From contig NZ_JAEHOK010000003.1 in the NCBI RefSeq assembly GCF_016236915.1, positions 62,001 through 126,000 on the forward strand: a stretch of 64,000 bases of DNA, given 5' to 3'. Both the position numbers and the translations under genes were made by a program. How positions within the stretch are numbered: the first letter of the stretch is position 1; the number at the start of each line of letters is the position of its first letter. This DNA comes from Salegentibacter maritimus (GTDB lineage: Bacteria; Bacteroidota; Bacteroidia; Flavobacteriales; Flavobacteriaceae). The notes under the pieces were generated by a model, which did not search any database, had not been told where the DNA came from, and was given only the letters and a program-made list of their open reading frames with translations. This document shows, piece by piece, positions 37,704-46,529 of the stretch.

Positions 37704-38882
37704 TTAATAGTGAAACTCCCCCAGCTCACTCTTTATAGTAAGTTTTTTCTCTTCCGAAGCCTCTACCCTTCCAATAACCTGTGCCCCTACGTTAAAAGAT
37801 TTTGATATTGCAATAATCTCATCGGCTATTTTAGGATCTACATAAAGCTCCATACGGTGCCCCATATTAAACACCTGGTACATTTCTTTCCAATCGGTTT
37901 TACTTTCCTGTTGAATAAGTTTAAAAAGTGGCGGCACTTCAAACATATTATCTTTAACGATATGCAAATTATCTATAAAGTGAAGAATTTTGGTTTGTGC
38001 CCCCCCACTGCAATGTACCATTCCATGAATTTCCTTGTTACTAAATTTAGTAAGTATTTTTTTTATGATAGGCGCATAGGTTCTGGTTGGGGAAAGCACT
38101 AGTTTCCCGGCATCTACAGGTGCGTCTTCAACTAAATCTGTTAAGTTTTTGGTTCCTGAATAGATTAAATCTTCAGGAATATCGTTATCAAAACTTTCAG
38201 GATACTTTTCGGCTAAAACCTTAGAAAAAACATCGTGCCGCGCAGAGGTAAGTCCGTTACTTCCCATCCCTCCATTATATTCTTTTTCGTAAGAAGCCTG
38301 CCCAAAAGAAGCAAGGCCAACAATTACATTTCCCGGTTTAATATTGGCGTTATCAATAACCCCGGCTCTCTCCATTCTGGCAGTAACCGTAGAATCTACA
38401 ATAATAGTACGTACCAGATCTCCTACATCGGCAGTTTCACCACCGGTAGAATGAATGTCTACACCAAATTCTTTTAATTCGGCAATCAATTCTTCGGTAC
38501 CATTAATTATTGCTGAAATCACCTCTCCCGGAATTTTATTTTTATTCCTACCAATAGTAGAAGAAAGCATAATATTATCTGTGGCACCCACGCAAAGCAA
38601 ATCATCAATATTCATTATCAGGGCGTCTTGCGCTATTCCTTTCCAAACCGAAAGATCTCCGGTTTCTTTCCAATACATATATGCCAGAGAAGATTTTGTT
38701 CCAGCACCATCGGCGTGCATAATTAAACAATGCTCATTGCTACCGGTAAGATAATCGGGCACAATTTTACAAAATGCCTTCGGGTACAAACCTTTATCTA
38801 CATTTTTAATTGCATTGTGTACATCTTCTTTACCTGCTGAAACTCCGCGTTGCGCGTATCTTTTACTTACTTCCTGACTCAT
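37704..38882 (-). CDS. purM: phosphoribosylformylglycinamidine cyclo-ligase
   Basis: The 392-residue AIR synthetase, of the long Bacteroidetes form, has the ATP-binding and catalytic landmarks MHADGAGTKSSLA near 54-66, IAQDALIMNIDDLLCVGA, GVDIHSTGGETADVGD, and the C-terminal FNMGHRMELYV. It closes FGAM to AIR in purine synthesis using ATP. A TATCTTTG -7 box on the minus strand at 38902-38909 lies 20 bp before the ATG. It is monocistronic. Confidence 0.94.
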   Translation of the reverse strand: MSQEVSKRYAQRGVSAGKEDVHNAIKNVDKGLYPKAFCKIVPDYLTGSNEHCLIMHADGAGTKSSLAYMYWKETGDLSVWKGIAQDALIMNIDDLLCVGATDNIMLSSTIGRNKNKIPGEVISAIINGTEELIAELKEFGVDIHSTGGETADVGDLVRTIIVDSTVTARMERAGVIDNANIKPGNVIVGLASFGQASYEKEYNGGMGSNGLTSARHDVFSKVLAEKYPESFDNDIPEDLIYSGTKNLTDLVEDAPVDAGKLVLSPTRTYAPIIKKILTKFSNKEIHGMVHCSGGAQTKILHFIDNLHIVKDNMFEVPPLFKLIQQESKTDWKEMYQVFNMGHRMELYVDPKIADEIIAISKSFNVGAQVIGRVEASEEKKLTIKSELGEFHY

Positions 38883-39204
38883 AATTCTTGTATTGAGGCC
38901 TCAAAGATAAACAGATTAGATTAGCCACTGAAGTAATCTAAAGTAAAAAAAACGCTAACAAATAAATTACTATGATAATTAAAGGGAAAAGTTTATTGAA
39001 CTACCTCCCGGCAAAGCCTAGAGCCAATATTTATGTTTTTTTAATTCGCAGCAATATTTAGAAGCATTTAAATACTGGTTTTAGGCAAATCAAGTTTCTA
39101 TTTCTACAAAAAAACCACGTGCATTAACACGTGGTTTTCAATTTAATTTTAACAACTTACCCGGTAAATTACCTGCAGTAAGCTAACAAAATATTAACTC
39201 TAGA
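38883..39204. other. intergenic region between purM and glutamine synthetase
   Basis: It holds the purM -7 box (38902-38909), the glutamine synthetase terminator (39111-39138) and, at its right end, a fragment of the dispersed repeat tail (CTAGATTATCGAGTAAA) that runs into the glutamine synthetase stop. Nothing else is recognised. Confidence 0.5.
39111..39138 (-). terminator. rho-independent terminator after glutamine synthetase
   Basis: AAAACCACGTG and CACGTGGTTTT are perfect inverted arms around CATTAA; the minus strand continues with TTTTTTTG. It lies 67 bp beyond the glutamine synthetase stop. Confidence 0.88.
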
Positions 39205-41391
39205 TTATCGAGTAAAAAGCAACTCTCTATATTTGGTTAGTGGCCAAAGCTCGTCGTCTACAAGCAGTTCCAGCTTATCGCAGTGATATCTTATTTCATC
39301 AAAATAAGGTTTTACCTCATCGCAATAAGCGAAAGCACGTTTTTCTGCATCATCAATTTTATTGGCCACTTTTCTGGCTTCTATCATCGCTTTCACACCG
39401 CTGTTAATTTTAGCAATATGTGCAGAAATTTGTTCAATAAGATCTAATTGTTCGTTAGAATGTTTTTTAAAGTCTTCGTTGTAAATATGCTTTAAACCTT
39501 CTACGTTTTCAATTAGAATATTCTGGTAACGCACCGCGGTAGGAATTACGTGGTTTCGGGCTATATCGCCCAAAATTCTACCTTCAATTTGAATACGCAT
39601 TGCATAATCTTCAAGCTGAATTTCATGGCGGGCTTCCAATTCAATTTTATTCATCACCTTTAAATCGCTAAAAAGGGATATGGTTTTCTCAGAGATAAGA
39701 GCCTTCAACGCCTGAGGGGTTGTTTTGTTATTGCTTAAACCACGTCTTTTTGCCTCTTTTTGCCATTCCTCACCATAGCCGTCTCCTTCAAATCTAATAT
39801 TCTTAGATTGCTTGATATATTCTCTAAGAACATTAAAAATAGCATCATCTTTCTTCATTTTCTTGCCTTTTATCAAGGCATCAACTTCTTTCTTAAATTC
39901 GTTGAGCTGCTTTGCCAGGATGGTATTTAAGATAGTCATTGGGTTTCCGCAGTTAGCGGTAGAACCTACTGCCCTAAACTCAAATTTATTACCGGTAAAA
40001 GCAAAAGAAGAAGTACGGTTACGATCGGTATTATCAAGTAAAATTTCAGGAATTTTACCTACAACATTTAGTTTTAATTCGGTTTTCTCTTTTGGAGACA
40101 ATTTACCATCGGTAACCTTTTCCAATTCATCAAGGACTTCGGTTAATTGCGACCCGATAAACGCTGAAATAATTGCCGGTGGTGCTTCTTGCGCCCCCAA
40201 TCTATGATCGTTAGATGCACTGGCAATTCCCGCTCTTAAAAGCTCTTCATTATCATGTACCGCTTTAAGAATGTTGATAAAGAAAGTAAGGAATTGAAGG
40301 TTCTTCATAGGAGTTGAACCCGGAGCCAATAAATTAGTACCGGTATCTGTAGCCAAAGACCAGTTATTGTGTTTACCACTACCATTTATTCCTGCAAATG
40401 GCTTCTCATGTAAAACCACCTTAAAGCTATGTTTTTCGGCAATTTTACTCATAATATCCATAAGCAAGGAGTTATGGTCTACGGCAAGGTTTCCTTCTTC
40501 AAATATTGGGGCTAGCTCAAACTGATTTGGAGCTACCTCGTTATGTCGCGTTTTCACCGGAATACCAAGTTTCATACACTCAATTTCCAGATCGCGCATA
40601 TAGGCTAACACCCTGGAAGGAATAGAACCAAAGTAATGATCGTCTAACTGCTGCCCCTTTGCCGGCGAATGCCCAAGCAAGGTACGTCCTGCCAGGCTAA
40701 GGTCTGGACGTGTAGCGGCCAAAGCCGAGTCTATAAGAAAGTACTCTTGTTCCCAACCTAAAGTAGCGGTAACCTTGGTAACATTCTTATCAAAATATTT
40801 TGCCACAGCCGTTGCTGCGTGATCTACAGATTGTAATGCCCTTAAAAGCGGTGTCTTATAATCCAGGGCTTCACCGGTATAGGACACAAAAATTGTAGGA
40901 ATACAAAGTGTTGTTCCCCAAATAAAAGCGGGAGAAGTAGGATCCCAGGCTGTATAGCCACGAGCTTCAAAGGTATTTCTTATACCTCCACTGGGGAAAC
41001 TTGAGGCATCTGGTTCTTGTTGCACTAAAGCACCGCCACCAAACTTCTCTATCGCACCTGTATCGCCCTGTGTTTCAAAAAAAGCATCGTGTTTTTCGGC
41101 GGTTGTTCCGGTTAAAGGTTGAAACCAGTGGGTATAGTGGGTTGCCCCCTTAGAAATAGCCCATTCTTTCATTCCGGTAGAAATATGATCAGAAATTCTT
41201 CGGTCAATCTTCTTACCGGTTTTAATAGCTTCCATTACATTTTCGTAAGCTTCCTTGGTTAGGTATTGCCTCATAGAGGTTTCGTTGAACACATTTGTTC
41301 CAAAAAGTTCCGACCTTCGGGCCGGTTCTTCTATCTTAACCGGCTTTCGGTTAAAAATTTCTTTTAAAGCTTCAAATCTTAAAGTTGACAT
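39205..41391 (-). CDS. glnN: type III glutamine synthetase
   Basis: The 728-residue GSIII of the Bacteroides/cyanobacterial type begins with the class-specific domain (ELFGTNVFNETSMRQYL). It then has the substrate loop THWFQPLTGTTAEKHDAF, the metal-binding helix LGWEQEYFLID, EVAPNQFELAP, the ATP-binding GINGSGKHNNWSL, and NRTSSFAFTGNKFEFRAVGS. It makes glutamine from glutamate and ammonia. Its last two codons and stop (ACT CGA TAA) lie within a fragment of a dispersed repeat tail. The promoter is at 41427-41460. Confidence 0.97.
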   Translation of the reverse strand: MSTLRFEALKEIFNRKPVKIEEPARRSELFGTNVFNETSMRQYLTKEAYENVMEAIKTGKKIDRRISDHISTGMKEWAISKGATHYTHWFQPLTGTTAEKHDAFFETQGDTGAIEKFGGGALVQQEPDASSFPSGGIRNTFEARGYTAWDPTSPAFIWGTTLCIPTIFVSYTGEALDYKTPLLRALQSVDHAATAVAKYFDKNVTKVTATLGWEQEYFLIDSALAATRPDLSLAGRTLLGHSPAKGQQLDDHYFGSIPSRVLAYMRDLEIECMKLGIPVKTRHNEVAPNQFELAPIFEEGNLAVDHNSLLMDIMSKIAEKHSFKVVLHEKPFAGINGSGKHNNWSLATDTGTNLLAPGSTPMKNLQFLTFFINILKAVHDNEELLRAGIASASNDHRLGAQEAPPAIISAFIGSQLTEVLDELEKVTDGKLSPKEKTELKLNVVGKIPEILLDNTDRNRTSSFAFTGNKFEFRAVGSTANCGNPMTILNTILAKQLNEFKKEVDALIKGKKMKKDDAIFNVLREYIKQSKNIRFEGDGYGEEWQKEAKRRGLSNNKTTPQALKALISEKTISLFSDLKVMNKIELEARHEIQLEDYAMRIQIEGRILGDIARNHVIPTAVRYQNILIENVEGLKHIYNEDFKKHSNEQLDLIEQISAHIAKINSGVKAMIEARKVANKIDDAEKRAFAYCDEVKPYFDEIRYHCDKLELLVDDELWPLTKYRELLFTR

Positions 41392-41426
41392 GACTGTGTT
41401 GTTTGGTAATTTTAAATTTCAGCAAA

Positions 41427-41460
41427 CAAATGTAGATATTTTTCACTACACCCCACCAAA
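41427..41460 (-). promoter_or_regulatory. glnN promoter, Bacteroidetes type
   Basis: On the minus strand TTTG (41460-41457) and TACATTTG (41434-41427) are separated by 22 bp, close to the 19-21 bp norm. The predicted start leaves a leader of roughly 30 nt before the ATG at 41391. Confidence 0.5.
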
Positions 41461-41513
41461 CAACCACCCATTGATTGAAATTTTTATGATTTTATTAATA
41501 CACCCCCCTAAAT

Positions 41514-42461
41514 TTAACCCAAAAATGCAAGACCCGTAAAAATTACATAGCTTACAAATAAAATTATTCCCTTGTAGCGGCTAAAAAGAAACTTTTTTGG
41601 AAGAAAAGCCAGGGGAGCAACTACAAAAGCAACTCCTATCATCCAAAAAATATCGCTGGTAAGTATTTGATCTGATTGAATATAGATTGGTTGAATCATG
41701 GCCGTAATACCCAAAACTGATGCAATATTAAAAATATTTGAACCTATAAGGTTTCCTAAAGAAAGTGCTTTTTCCTTTTTTAAGGCAGCAATTACAGAAG
41801 CAGCAAGCTCGGGAACACTAGTTCCAATCGCAATCATAGTAACCGAAATAACCCTTTCACTCACACCAAGCATCGTGGCCAGGTCTACGGCACCATCTAC
41901 CAAAAGCTCAGATCCGCCCCAAAGCGCAACCCCTCCAATTAATAACCATATTATCATTTTAAAGTTAGAAGTTTGCTTTAAGGAATCATCTATACCTTCT
42001 ACCGCTATTTCAGTTTTTCTACGAGACCTTTTTATAAGTAAAAATAAAAAGACCACGAGTCCCAAAAATAAAATTAAACCTTCTAAACGAGATATATTCT
42101 CTCCGCTACTTAAAAAGTAATAAAGCACAATTGAAAACAGCATCATTGCAGGCCAGTTAAACCTAAAAAACTCCCTATCTACCGCAATAGAGGATATTAT
42201 GGCCGTAATACCAAGTACTAAACCTAGATTAGCAATATTCGATCCTATTACATTTCCCAGAGATATATCTGAAAAGCCCGAAAGTGCAGCCTGCAGGCTC
42301 ACCAAAAGTTCGGGGGCCGAGGTTGCAAAGGAAACCACCGTTAACCCAATAACCATTCTGGAAACGTTCAATTTAAAAGATAAGGCCACCGAAGCCCTAA
42401 CCAGAAATTCCCCACCTACTACCAACAAAACAAGCCCAACAAGAATAAAAATAATACTCAT
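41514..42461 (-). CDS. calcium/sodium antiporter (CaCA family, YrbG-like)
   Basis: The 315-residue protein has two inverted halves of about five helices. Each half carries the alpha-repeat: VGLTVVSFATSAPELLVSL with LGNVIGSNIANLGL, and SVTMIAIGTSVPELAASV with LGNLIGSNIFNIASVLG. The acidic residue in each (S/T)(A/V)PEL motif binds Na+/Ca2+. It probably exports Ca2+ at the inner membrane. It is monocistronic. Confidence 0.94.
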   Translation of the reverse strand: MSIIFILVGLVLLVVGGEFLVRASVALSFKLNVSRMVIGLTVVSFATSAPELLVSLQAALSGFSDISLGNVIGSNIANLGLVLGITAIISSIAVDREFFRFNWPAMMLFSIVLYYFLSSGENISRLEGLILFLGLVVFLFLLIKRSRRKTEIAVEGIDDSLKQTSNFKMIIWLLIGGVALWGGSELLVDGAVDLATMLGVSERVISVTMIAIGTSVPELAASVIAALKKEKALSLGNLIGSNIFNIASVLGITAMIQPIYIQSDQILTSDIFWMIGVAFVVAPLAFLPKKFLFSRYKGIILFVSYVIFTGLAFLG

Positions 42462-42542
42462 CTATATTTTTTTTGCGAAGATAAAATAATCCTGTTAGCT
42501 ACACTTAAAAGCATCATAAATCAAAAAATAAACTATTATTTT

Positions 42543-42573
42543 AGTAGACTAACTACTTTTTTCGTTATATTTG
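42543..42573 (+). promoter_or_regulatory. blaI promoter with candidate BlaI operator
   Basis: TATATTTG (42566-42573) is a -7 box 20 bp before the blaI ATG. AGTAG-ACTAA-CTACT (42543-42557) is a perfect inverted repeat covering the -33 region, a good place for autorepression by BlaI. The operator assignment is inference. Confidence 0.5.
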
Positions 42574-42593
42574 AAATAAGTAAAATCAATAGC

Positions 42594-42959
42594 ATGATAA
42601 AACTAACCAACAAAGAAGAAGAGGTAATGCGTATTCTCTGGCAATTAGAGAAAGCTTTTGTAAAAGAAATATTACCCAAAATTAAAGATCAAAAATTACA
42701 CTATAACACTGTCTCAACCATTGTAAGACATTTAGAAGACAAAGGTTTTGTATCACATAAGGCCTATGGCAATACCCACCAATACTACCCTGTAATTTCA
42801 AAAGAAGAATATAGAAAACATATTATGAGTTTAACCTCTAAGCGATTTTTTGATAACTCCTATAAAAGTATGGTATCATTTTTTGCTCAGGAGGAAAAAA
42901 TTAGTGCAAAAGAACTTCGGGAAATACTTGAAATTATAGAAAAAGAAAAAGAGCAATAG
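42594..42959 (+). CDS. BlaI/MecI/CopY family transcriptional repressor
   Basis: The 121-residue repressor has an N-terminal winged helix (LTNKEEEVMRILWQLEKAFV, HYNTVSTIVRHLEDKGFV) and a short C-terminal dimerisation helix region. In the bla/mec paradigm it is cleaved when the partner M56 sensor is activated. The partner gene starts 2 bp downstream, so the pair forms a signalling operon. No beta-lactamase gene is nearby, so the regulated output is unknown. Confidence 0.92.
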   Translation: MIKLTNKEEEVMRILWQLEKAFVKEILPKIKDQKLHYNTVSTIVRHLEDKGFVSHKAYGNTHQYYPVISKEEYRKHIMSLTSKRFFDNSYKSMVSFFAQEEKISAKELREILEIIEKEKEQ

Positions 42960-42961
42960 GT

Positions 42962-44344
42962 ATGGAAGCATTAATAACCTATACCTTAAAAAGTGCCGGG
43001 ATTTTAAGTATTTTTTACCTGGTATATATAGCTTTACTTAAAAGAGACACATGCTTTACAACCCATCGAAGGTTTTTAATAGCCGGGATTTTGGCATCGG
43101 TCATTTTACCTTCTATTTATTTTACCAGAAAAGTAATTGCGGGAGCTAATAATTTCCCTGTTAACGAAAACATTTTAAGTACTCAAAAAGTTTCAAAAGA
43201 ACTAACAGCCTGGTTCGGTATCTGGGAAGTGCTTGGCAGCATTTACCTATTGGTAGCTGCCTGTTTATGTGCAAAAATAATTGTACAGCTATACGGCGTT
43301 TTTAGGGTAATTTCAAATAGTAATCATTATAAAAGCAAAGGTTTTAAATTTATTGAAACCGAAGCCGCGATAAGTCCGTTTTCATTTTTCAAATACATTG
43401 TATACAATCCGGCATCACATTCAAAAAAAGATCTTGAAATAATCTTGCTGCACGAAAAAATTCATGCGTCCCAACTGCATTCTTTAGACACCATGGTCGC
43501 CAACCTTATTACTGCTTTACTTTGGTTTACCCCTGTTAGCTGGTTATATAAGAAAAGCATTGTACAAAATTTAGAATATATAGCCGACAAGGAAACGGTA
43601 GCAGTTTCGGGAGAAAAGAAATCATATCAACTGGCACTTTTACATATTTCCAATACTCATTTACAACCAGCCATTACTAATCATTTTTATCAATCATTTA
43701 TCAAAAAACGAATTCTTATGTTAAACAAAAAATCACCACAACAACCAACTGTATGGAAAGTAGGACTTGTATTTCCATTAATCCTTGCTTTTATGCTCAC
43801 ATTCAACGTAAAAATTGAAGCAAAAACTGATAAAGAAGCCCCCGTTGAAGTGAAAACCGGTAAAGAAATCCAGGGCGACCCAATTTATATTTTAAACGGC
43901 GAGAAAACCAAAAAAGGAATCATAGACCTTATTGATCCAAAGTTTATACTGAGTATGAAAGTACTAAAAGATGAAAGTGCAATTTCGCTTTATGGCGAAG
44001 AAGCCAAAGATGGCGTGGTAATTATCACAACAAAGGTTTTAAACAAATCTAAAGAGAAAGCTCCTGGAACTAAGAAGAAACATTCTCTGGGATTTCAGCG
44101 ATTCGAGAAAAAAAGTAATTCTACAAACAATTTTCAGATAAATAAAAACGAAAAAGTTTCTCCTTTAGTAATTATTGATGGCAAAACAAAAGACAAGCGT
44201 TTTATGGAAGATGAATTACAACCAAAAGATATTGAGAACGTAAAAGTCTTAAAAGGAAAGGCAGCCATTGCAAAATATGGCAAAAAGGCTAAAAATGGTG
44301 CAATTGAAATCACTAAAAAGAAAGACAAAACACCTACAGAATAG
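42962..44344 (+). CDS. BlaR1-like M56 metallopeptidase with two TonB-plug-like modules
   Basis: The 460-residue protein has N-terminal membrane helices (about 5-25, 38-55 and 92-112), a cytoplasmic M56 peptidase with zinc motif H164-E165-K-I-H168 and downstream NLEYIADKE, and a further helix near 272-290. Two exported repeats of a plug-like motif follow: PKFILSMKVLKDESAISLYG with DGVVIITTK, and DIENVKVLKGKAAIAKYG with NGAIEITKK. In SusC-type receptors such motifs end the plug domain. The protein probably senses an envelope signal and cleaves BlaI. Confidence 0.88.
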   Translation: MEALITYTLKSAGILSIFYLVYIALLKRDTCFTTHRRFLIAGILASVILPSIYFTRKVIAGANNFPVNENILSTQKVSKELTAWFGIWEVLGSIYLLVAACLCAKIIVQLYGVFRVISNSNHYKSKGFKFIETEAAISPFSFFKYIVYNPASHSKKDLEIILLHEKIHASQLHSLDTMVANLITALLWFTPVSWLYKKSIVQNLEYIADKETVAVSGEKKSYQLALLHISNTHLQPAITNHFYQSFIKKRILMLNKKSPQQPTVWKVGLVFPLILAFMLTFNVKIEAKTDKEAPVEVKTGKEIQGDPIYILNGEKTKKGIIDLIDPKFILSMKVLKDESAISLYGEEAKDGVVIITTKVLNKSKEKAPGTKKKHSLGFQRFEKKSNSTNNFQINKNEKVSPLVIIDGKTKDKRFMEDELQPKDIENVKVLKGKAAIAKYGKKAKNGAIEITKKKDKTPTE

Positions 44345-44369
44345 CTCTAATTTTAATATGAAAAATGAG

Positions 44370-44460
44370 TAAACTACCTCGGGGCAAGCCCACGAGGCAT
44401 TCGTTGGAAACAAATTTTTAATTTCGAGGCAAGCCTCGGGGTATTTCACCCTTTGGCGAT
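44370..44460 (+). repeat. three-hairpin dispersed repeat, copy 4 (best head and middle)
   Basis: The head CCTCGGGGCAAGCCC plus ACGAGG folds into a near-perfect hairpin. The middle CGAGGC-AA-GCCTCG is a perfect palindrome, followed by GGGGTATT. The tail is diverged here, but an isolated tail copy lies 125 bp downstream (44585-44622). Confidence 0.78.
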
Positions 44461-44466
44461 GCCAAT

Positions 44467-44495
44467 AAAAAGGCAGGTTCATTCCCTGCCTTTTT
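44467..44495 (+). terminator. rho-independent terminator after the blaI-M56 operon
   Basis: AAAAAGGCAG and CTGCCTTTTT are perfect inverted arms, followed by CTTTT. It lies 120 bp beyond the operon, behind repeat copy 4, and could work on both strands. Confidence 0.82.
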
Positions 44496-44584
44496 CTTTT
44501 AACCGATTTTCAATATATTTGAAGTAAAGCCTTCTTTAAAAGCTGCTAAATCCAGGATTAAAATATTTTTTGAGTCTGGTCTTT

Positions 44585-44622
44585 AGGCAATGAATCTCGA
44601 TTATCGAGTAAACCAACCAATT
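44585..44622 (+). repeat. three-hairpin dispersed repeat, copy 5 (tail only)
   Basis: AATCTCGATTATCGAGTAAA is an intact tail with the 13-nt palindrome CTCGATTATCGAG. It lies directly upstream of the ATG at 44623. Confidence 0.7.
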
Positions 44623-44775
44623 ATGAAAAAGAAATTTTTTAAAGTTCTTTCTAAACTCAATAAAAAGATATTGCCCAGTTATACCAAAAAGCAATTAGAC
44701 CTTAGAAAGGCCAGTAAAGTGCAAATGGCGATAATTGGCTGGAAATCCTGGGTAACAAGAAATTCATTAGATTAA
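44623..44775 (+). CDS. conserved 50-residue basic protein of flavobacteria
   Basis: The product MKKKFFKVLSKLNKKILP..., ending ...WKSWVTRNSLD, is small and strongly basic, with two amphipathic helices and no signal peptide or membrane segment. Similar 50-residue proteins recur in flavobacterial genomes, sometimes mislabelled SsrA-binding protein; the function is unknown. An in-frame ATG at 44590 lies inside repeat copy 5 and is rejected as the start. The repeat tail ends a few bases before the ATG. Confidence 0.7.
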   Translation: MKKKFFKVLSKLNKKILPSYTKKQLDLRKASKVQMAIIGWKSWVTRNSLD

Positions 44776-44954
44776 AATAAACTTAATTCTAAACTCATTT
44801 AAAATCTAAATCCGTAGTTTCGGTATAAGCTTTTGGGCTTTATTAAAAGTAAGCATGTAAAAAGGCCTAAATATATCGACCTAAAACCCAATAAGTTTTA
44901 ATTATATATTGATGGTTAAATTTAAGCTCTAAAGGAAATTATCAAGGGAAAGAC

Positions 44955-45030
44955 AACGAGACATTAAATAGGAATATTTTTTGATTTTAAGGCAAACCCC
45001 AGGGCATTAAGTATTGATTATCGAATAATT
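44955..45030 (+). repeat. three-hairpin dispersed repeat, copy 6 (diverged)
   Basis: ACGAGACATT, then TTTTAAGGCAAACCCCAGGG and the tail GTATTGATTATCGAATAAT correspond to the head end, middle and tail modules, with substitutions that weaken the hairpins. It lies upstream of the kelch gene. The rest of the 44776-45090 interval is featureless. Confidence 0.6.
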
Positions 45031-45090
45031 TGAGAAATACAATTCTAATTTTAGATCAGTTCACCTTATATCTAGTATAAACCCTTTAAG

Positions 45091-46368
45091 ATGAAAAAAA
45101 ACCTGCTGCTTAGCCTTTTTTGCTTTTCGGTTATTAGTCTATATTCCCAATCCTGGAAAAAACTTCCTACCAATGCCAATGCCCATAAACGCCATGAGAA
45201 TGCTTTTGTACAAACAGGGAAACATTTTATTCTAATTGGTGGTCGCGGCAATAAGGCAATAGATGTTTATAATAGCGAAAACCAAACCTGGAAAAAAGCT
45301 GCACAACCACCTATAGAGATGCACCATATGCAAGCTGTAGACGTAGACGGACTTGTTTATATTTTAGGAGCATTTACCGGAAGTTGGCCTAACGAAAAGC
45401 CAATTCCCAATATTTATATTTATGATCCCCTGGAAGATCTTTGGATAAAAGGCCCCGAAATACCCAAAGAGCGTAGACGTGGCTCGGCGGGAGTAGCTGT
45501 AAAAGATAAAAAAATCTATCTGATAAATGGTATTACAAACGGGCATACCTCTGGTTGGGTAAACTGGTTTGATGAATACGATTTATATAAAAACCAGTGG
45601 AACAGGCTTCCAGATTCGCCCAACGAAAGAGATCATTTTCAAGCTGCAATTATTGATAACATGCTGTTTGTTGCCGGCGGAAGAAAATCGGGAAGTGTAG
45701 CCGGTAACGGCTTTGCAGGAACCGTAAAGCCCACTGATATTTATGATTTTTCAACAAAAAAGTGGACCTCTACTACACCTATTCCTACCCCAAGGGCAGG
45801 CACTTCCATTGGAGTGATAGATAATAAGCCTGTAATTATAGGAGGAGAAAGCGACACACAGGAAACTGCGCATACTGAAGCTGAGGTTTTTAATCTATCT
45901 AAAGCAAGCTGGAGCAGTTTGCCTCATTTAAACGAGGGAAGGCACGGAACCCAGGCCATAAGTCTTAACCAACAAATTATAATTGGTGCCGGCAGTGGAA
46001 GTCGGGGTGGCGGCCCTGAGTTGAACAGCTTCGAAATATTTTCGTCAGATAACAAGCTTAATTTTAGTACGCAAGCCATATTGGCTGGAAATCTAAAAGC
46101 CTCTGATCTAGAACTTGATTTTTCAAAAGAAAAAACTAAGAGCTTACAAATTTCCAATAAGGGAGGTAACCAGGCTATAGTGATTACAGAAATTAAAATA
46201 AGTGATAGTTTTAAAATTTTAAATCCAAAGAAATTACCATTTGTATTAGCGCCCCGCTCAACATTTGAATTAAAAATACAGCAGACTAATCAAAACCAAG
46301 GAAAGCTTAACATTTTAAGAGCTGGTAGAAAAGAAGCTACTGTTATTAATTTAAGCATTAAAAACTAA
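45091..46368 (+). CDS. secreted kelch-repeat beta-propeller protein
   Basis: The 425-residue protein has a signal peptide (about 1-18). About six kelch blades follow, each with the GG/IGG plus distal Trp pattern (HFILIGGRGNKAIDVYN, W.K..Q, then LVYILGAF, KIYLINGI, MLFVAGGRKSG, PVIIGGES and QIIIGAGSGS). The C-terminal domain (about 330-425) looks like a beta-sandwich. Its role is unknown; kelch propellers bind proteins or glycans. It is monocistronic. Confidence 0.85.
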   Translation: MKKNLLLSLFCFSVISLYSQSWKKLPTNANAHKRHENAFVQTGKHFILIGGRGNKAIDVYNSENQTWKKAAQPPIEMHHMQAVDVDGLVYILGAFTGSWPNEKPIPNIYIYDPLEDLWIKGPEIPKERRRGSAGVAVKDKKIYLINGITNGHTSGWVNWFDEYDLYKNQWNRLPDSPNERDHFQAAIIDNMLFVAGGRKSGSVAGNGFAGTVKPTDIYDFSTKKWTSTTPIPTPRAGTSIGVIDNKPVIIGGESDTQETAHTEAEVFNLSKASWSSLPHLNEGRHGTQAISLNQQIIIGAGSGSRGGGPELNSFEIFSSDNKLNFSTQAILAGNLKASDLELDFSKEKTKSLQISNKGGNQAIVITEIKISDSFKILNPKKLPFVLAPRSTFELKIQQTNQNQGKLNILRAGRKEATVINLSIKN

Positions 46369-46477
46369 AGTGATTTTTAACCCGGCTAACCCGAGCTCTT
46401 TTTTTTTCATCTGCAAACAAGTCTTAAAATAATCGTTAAAATTTAACCTGGGTTACAATAAACTTTTTTTTGTAATT

Positions 46478-46485
46478 TATTTTTG
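46478..46485 (+). promoter_or_regulatory. -7 box of the ABC-HlyD-TolC operon
   Basis: TATTTTTG matches TAnnTTTG exactly. It lies 44 bp before the ATG. No TTTG is found 19-21 bp further upstream. Confidence 0.45.
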
Positions 46486-46529
46486 CAATTAAAATACATA
46501 TAATTTATAGATCTCTATAGTATTACTTA

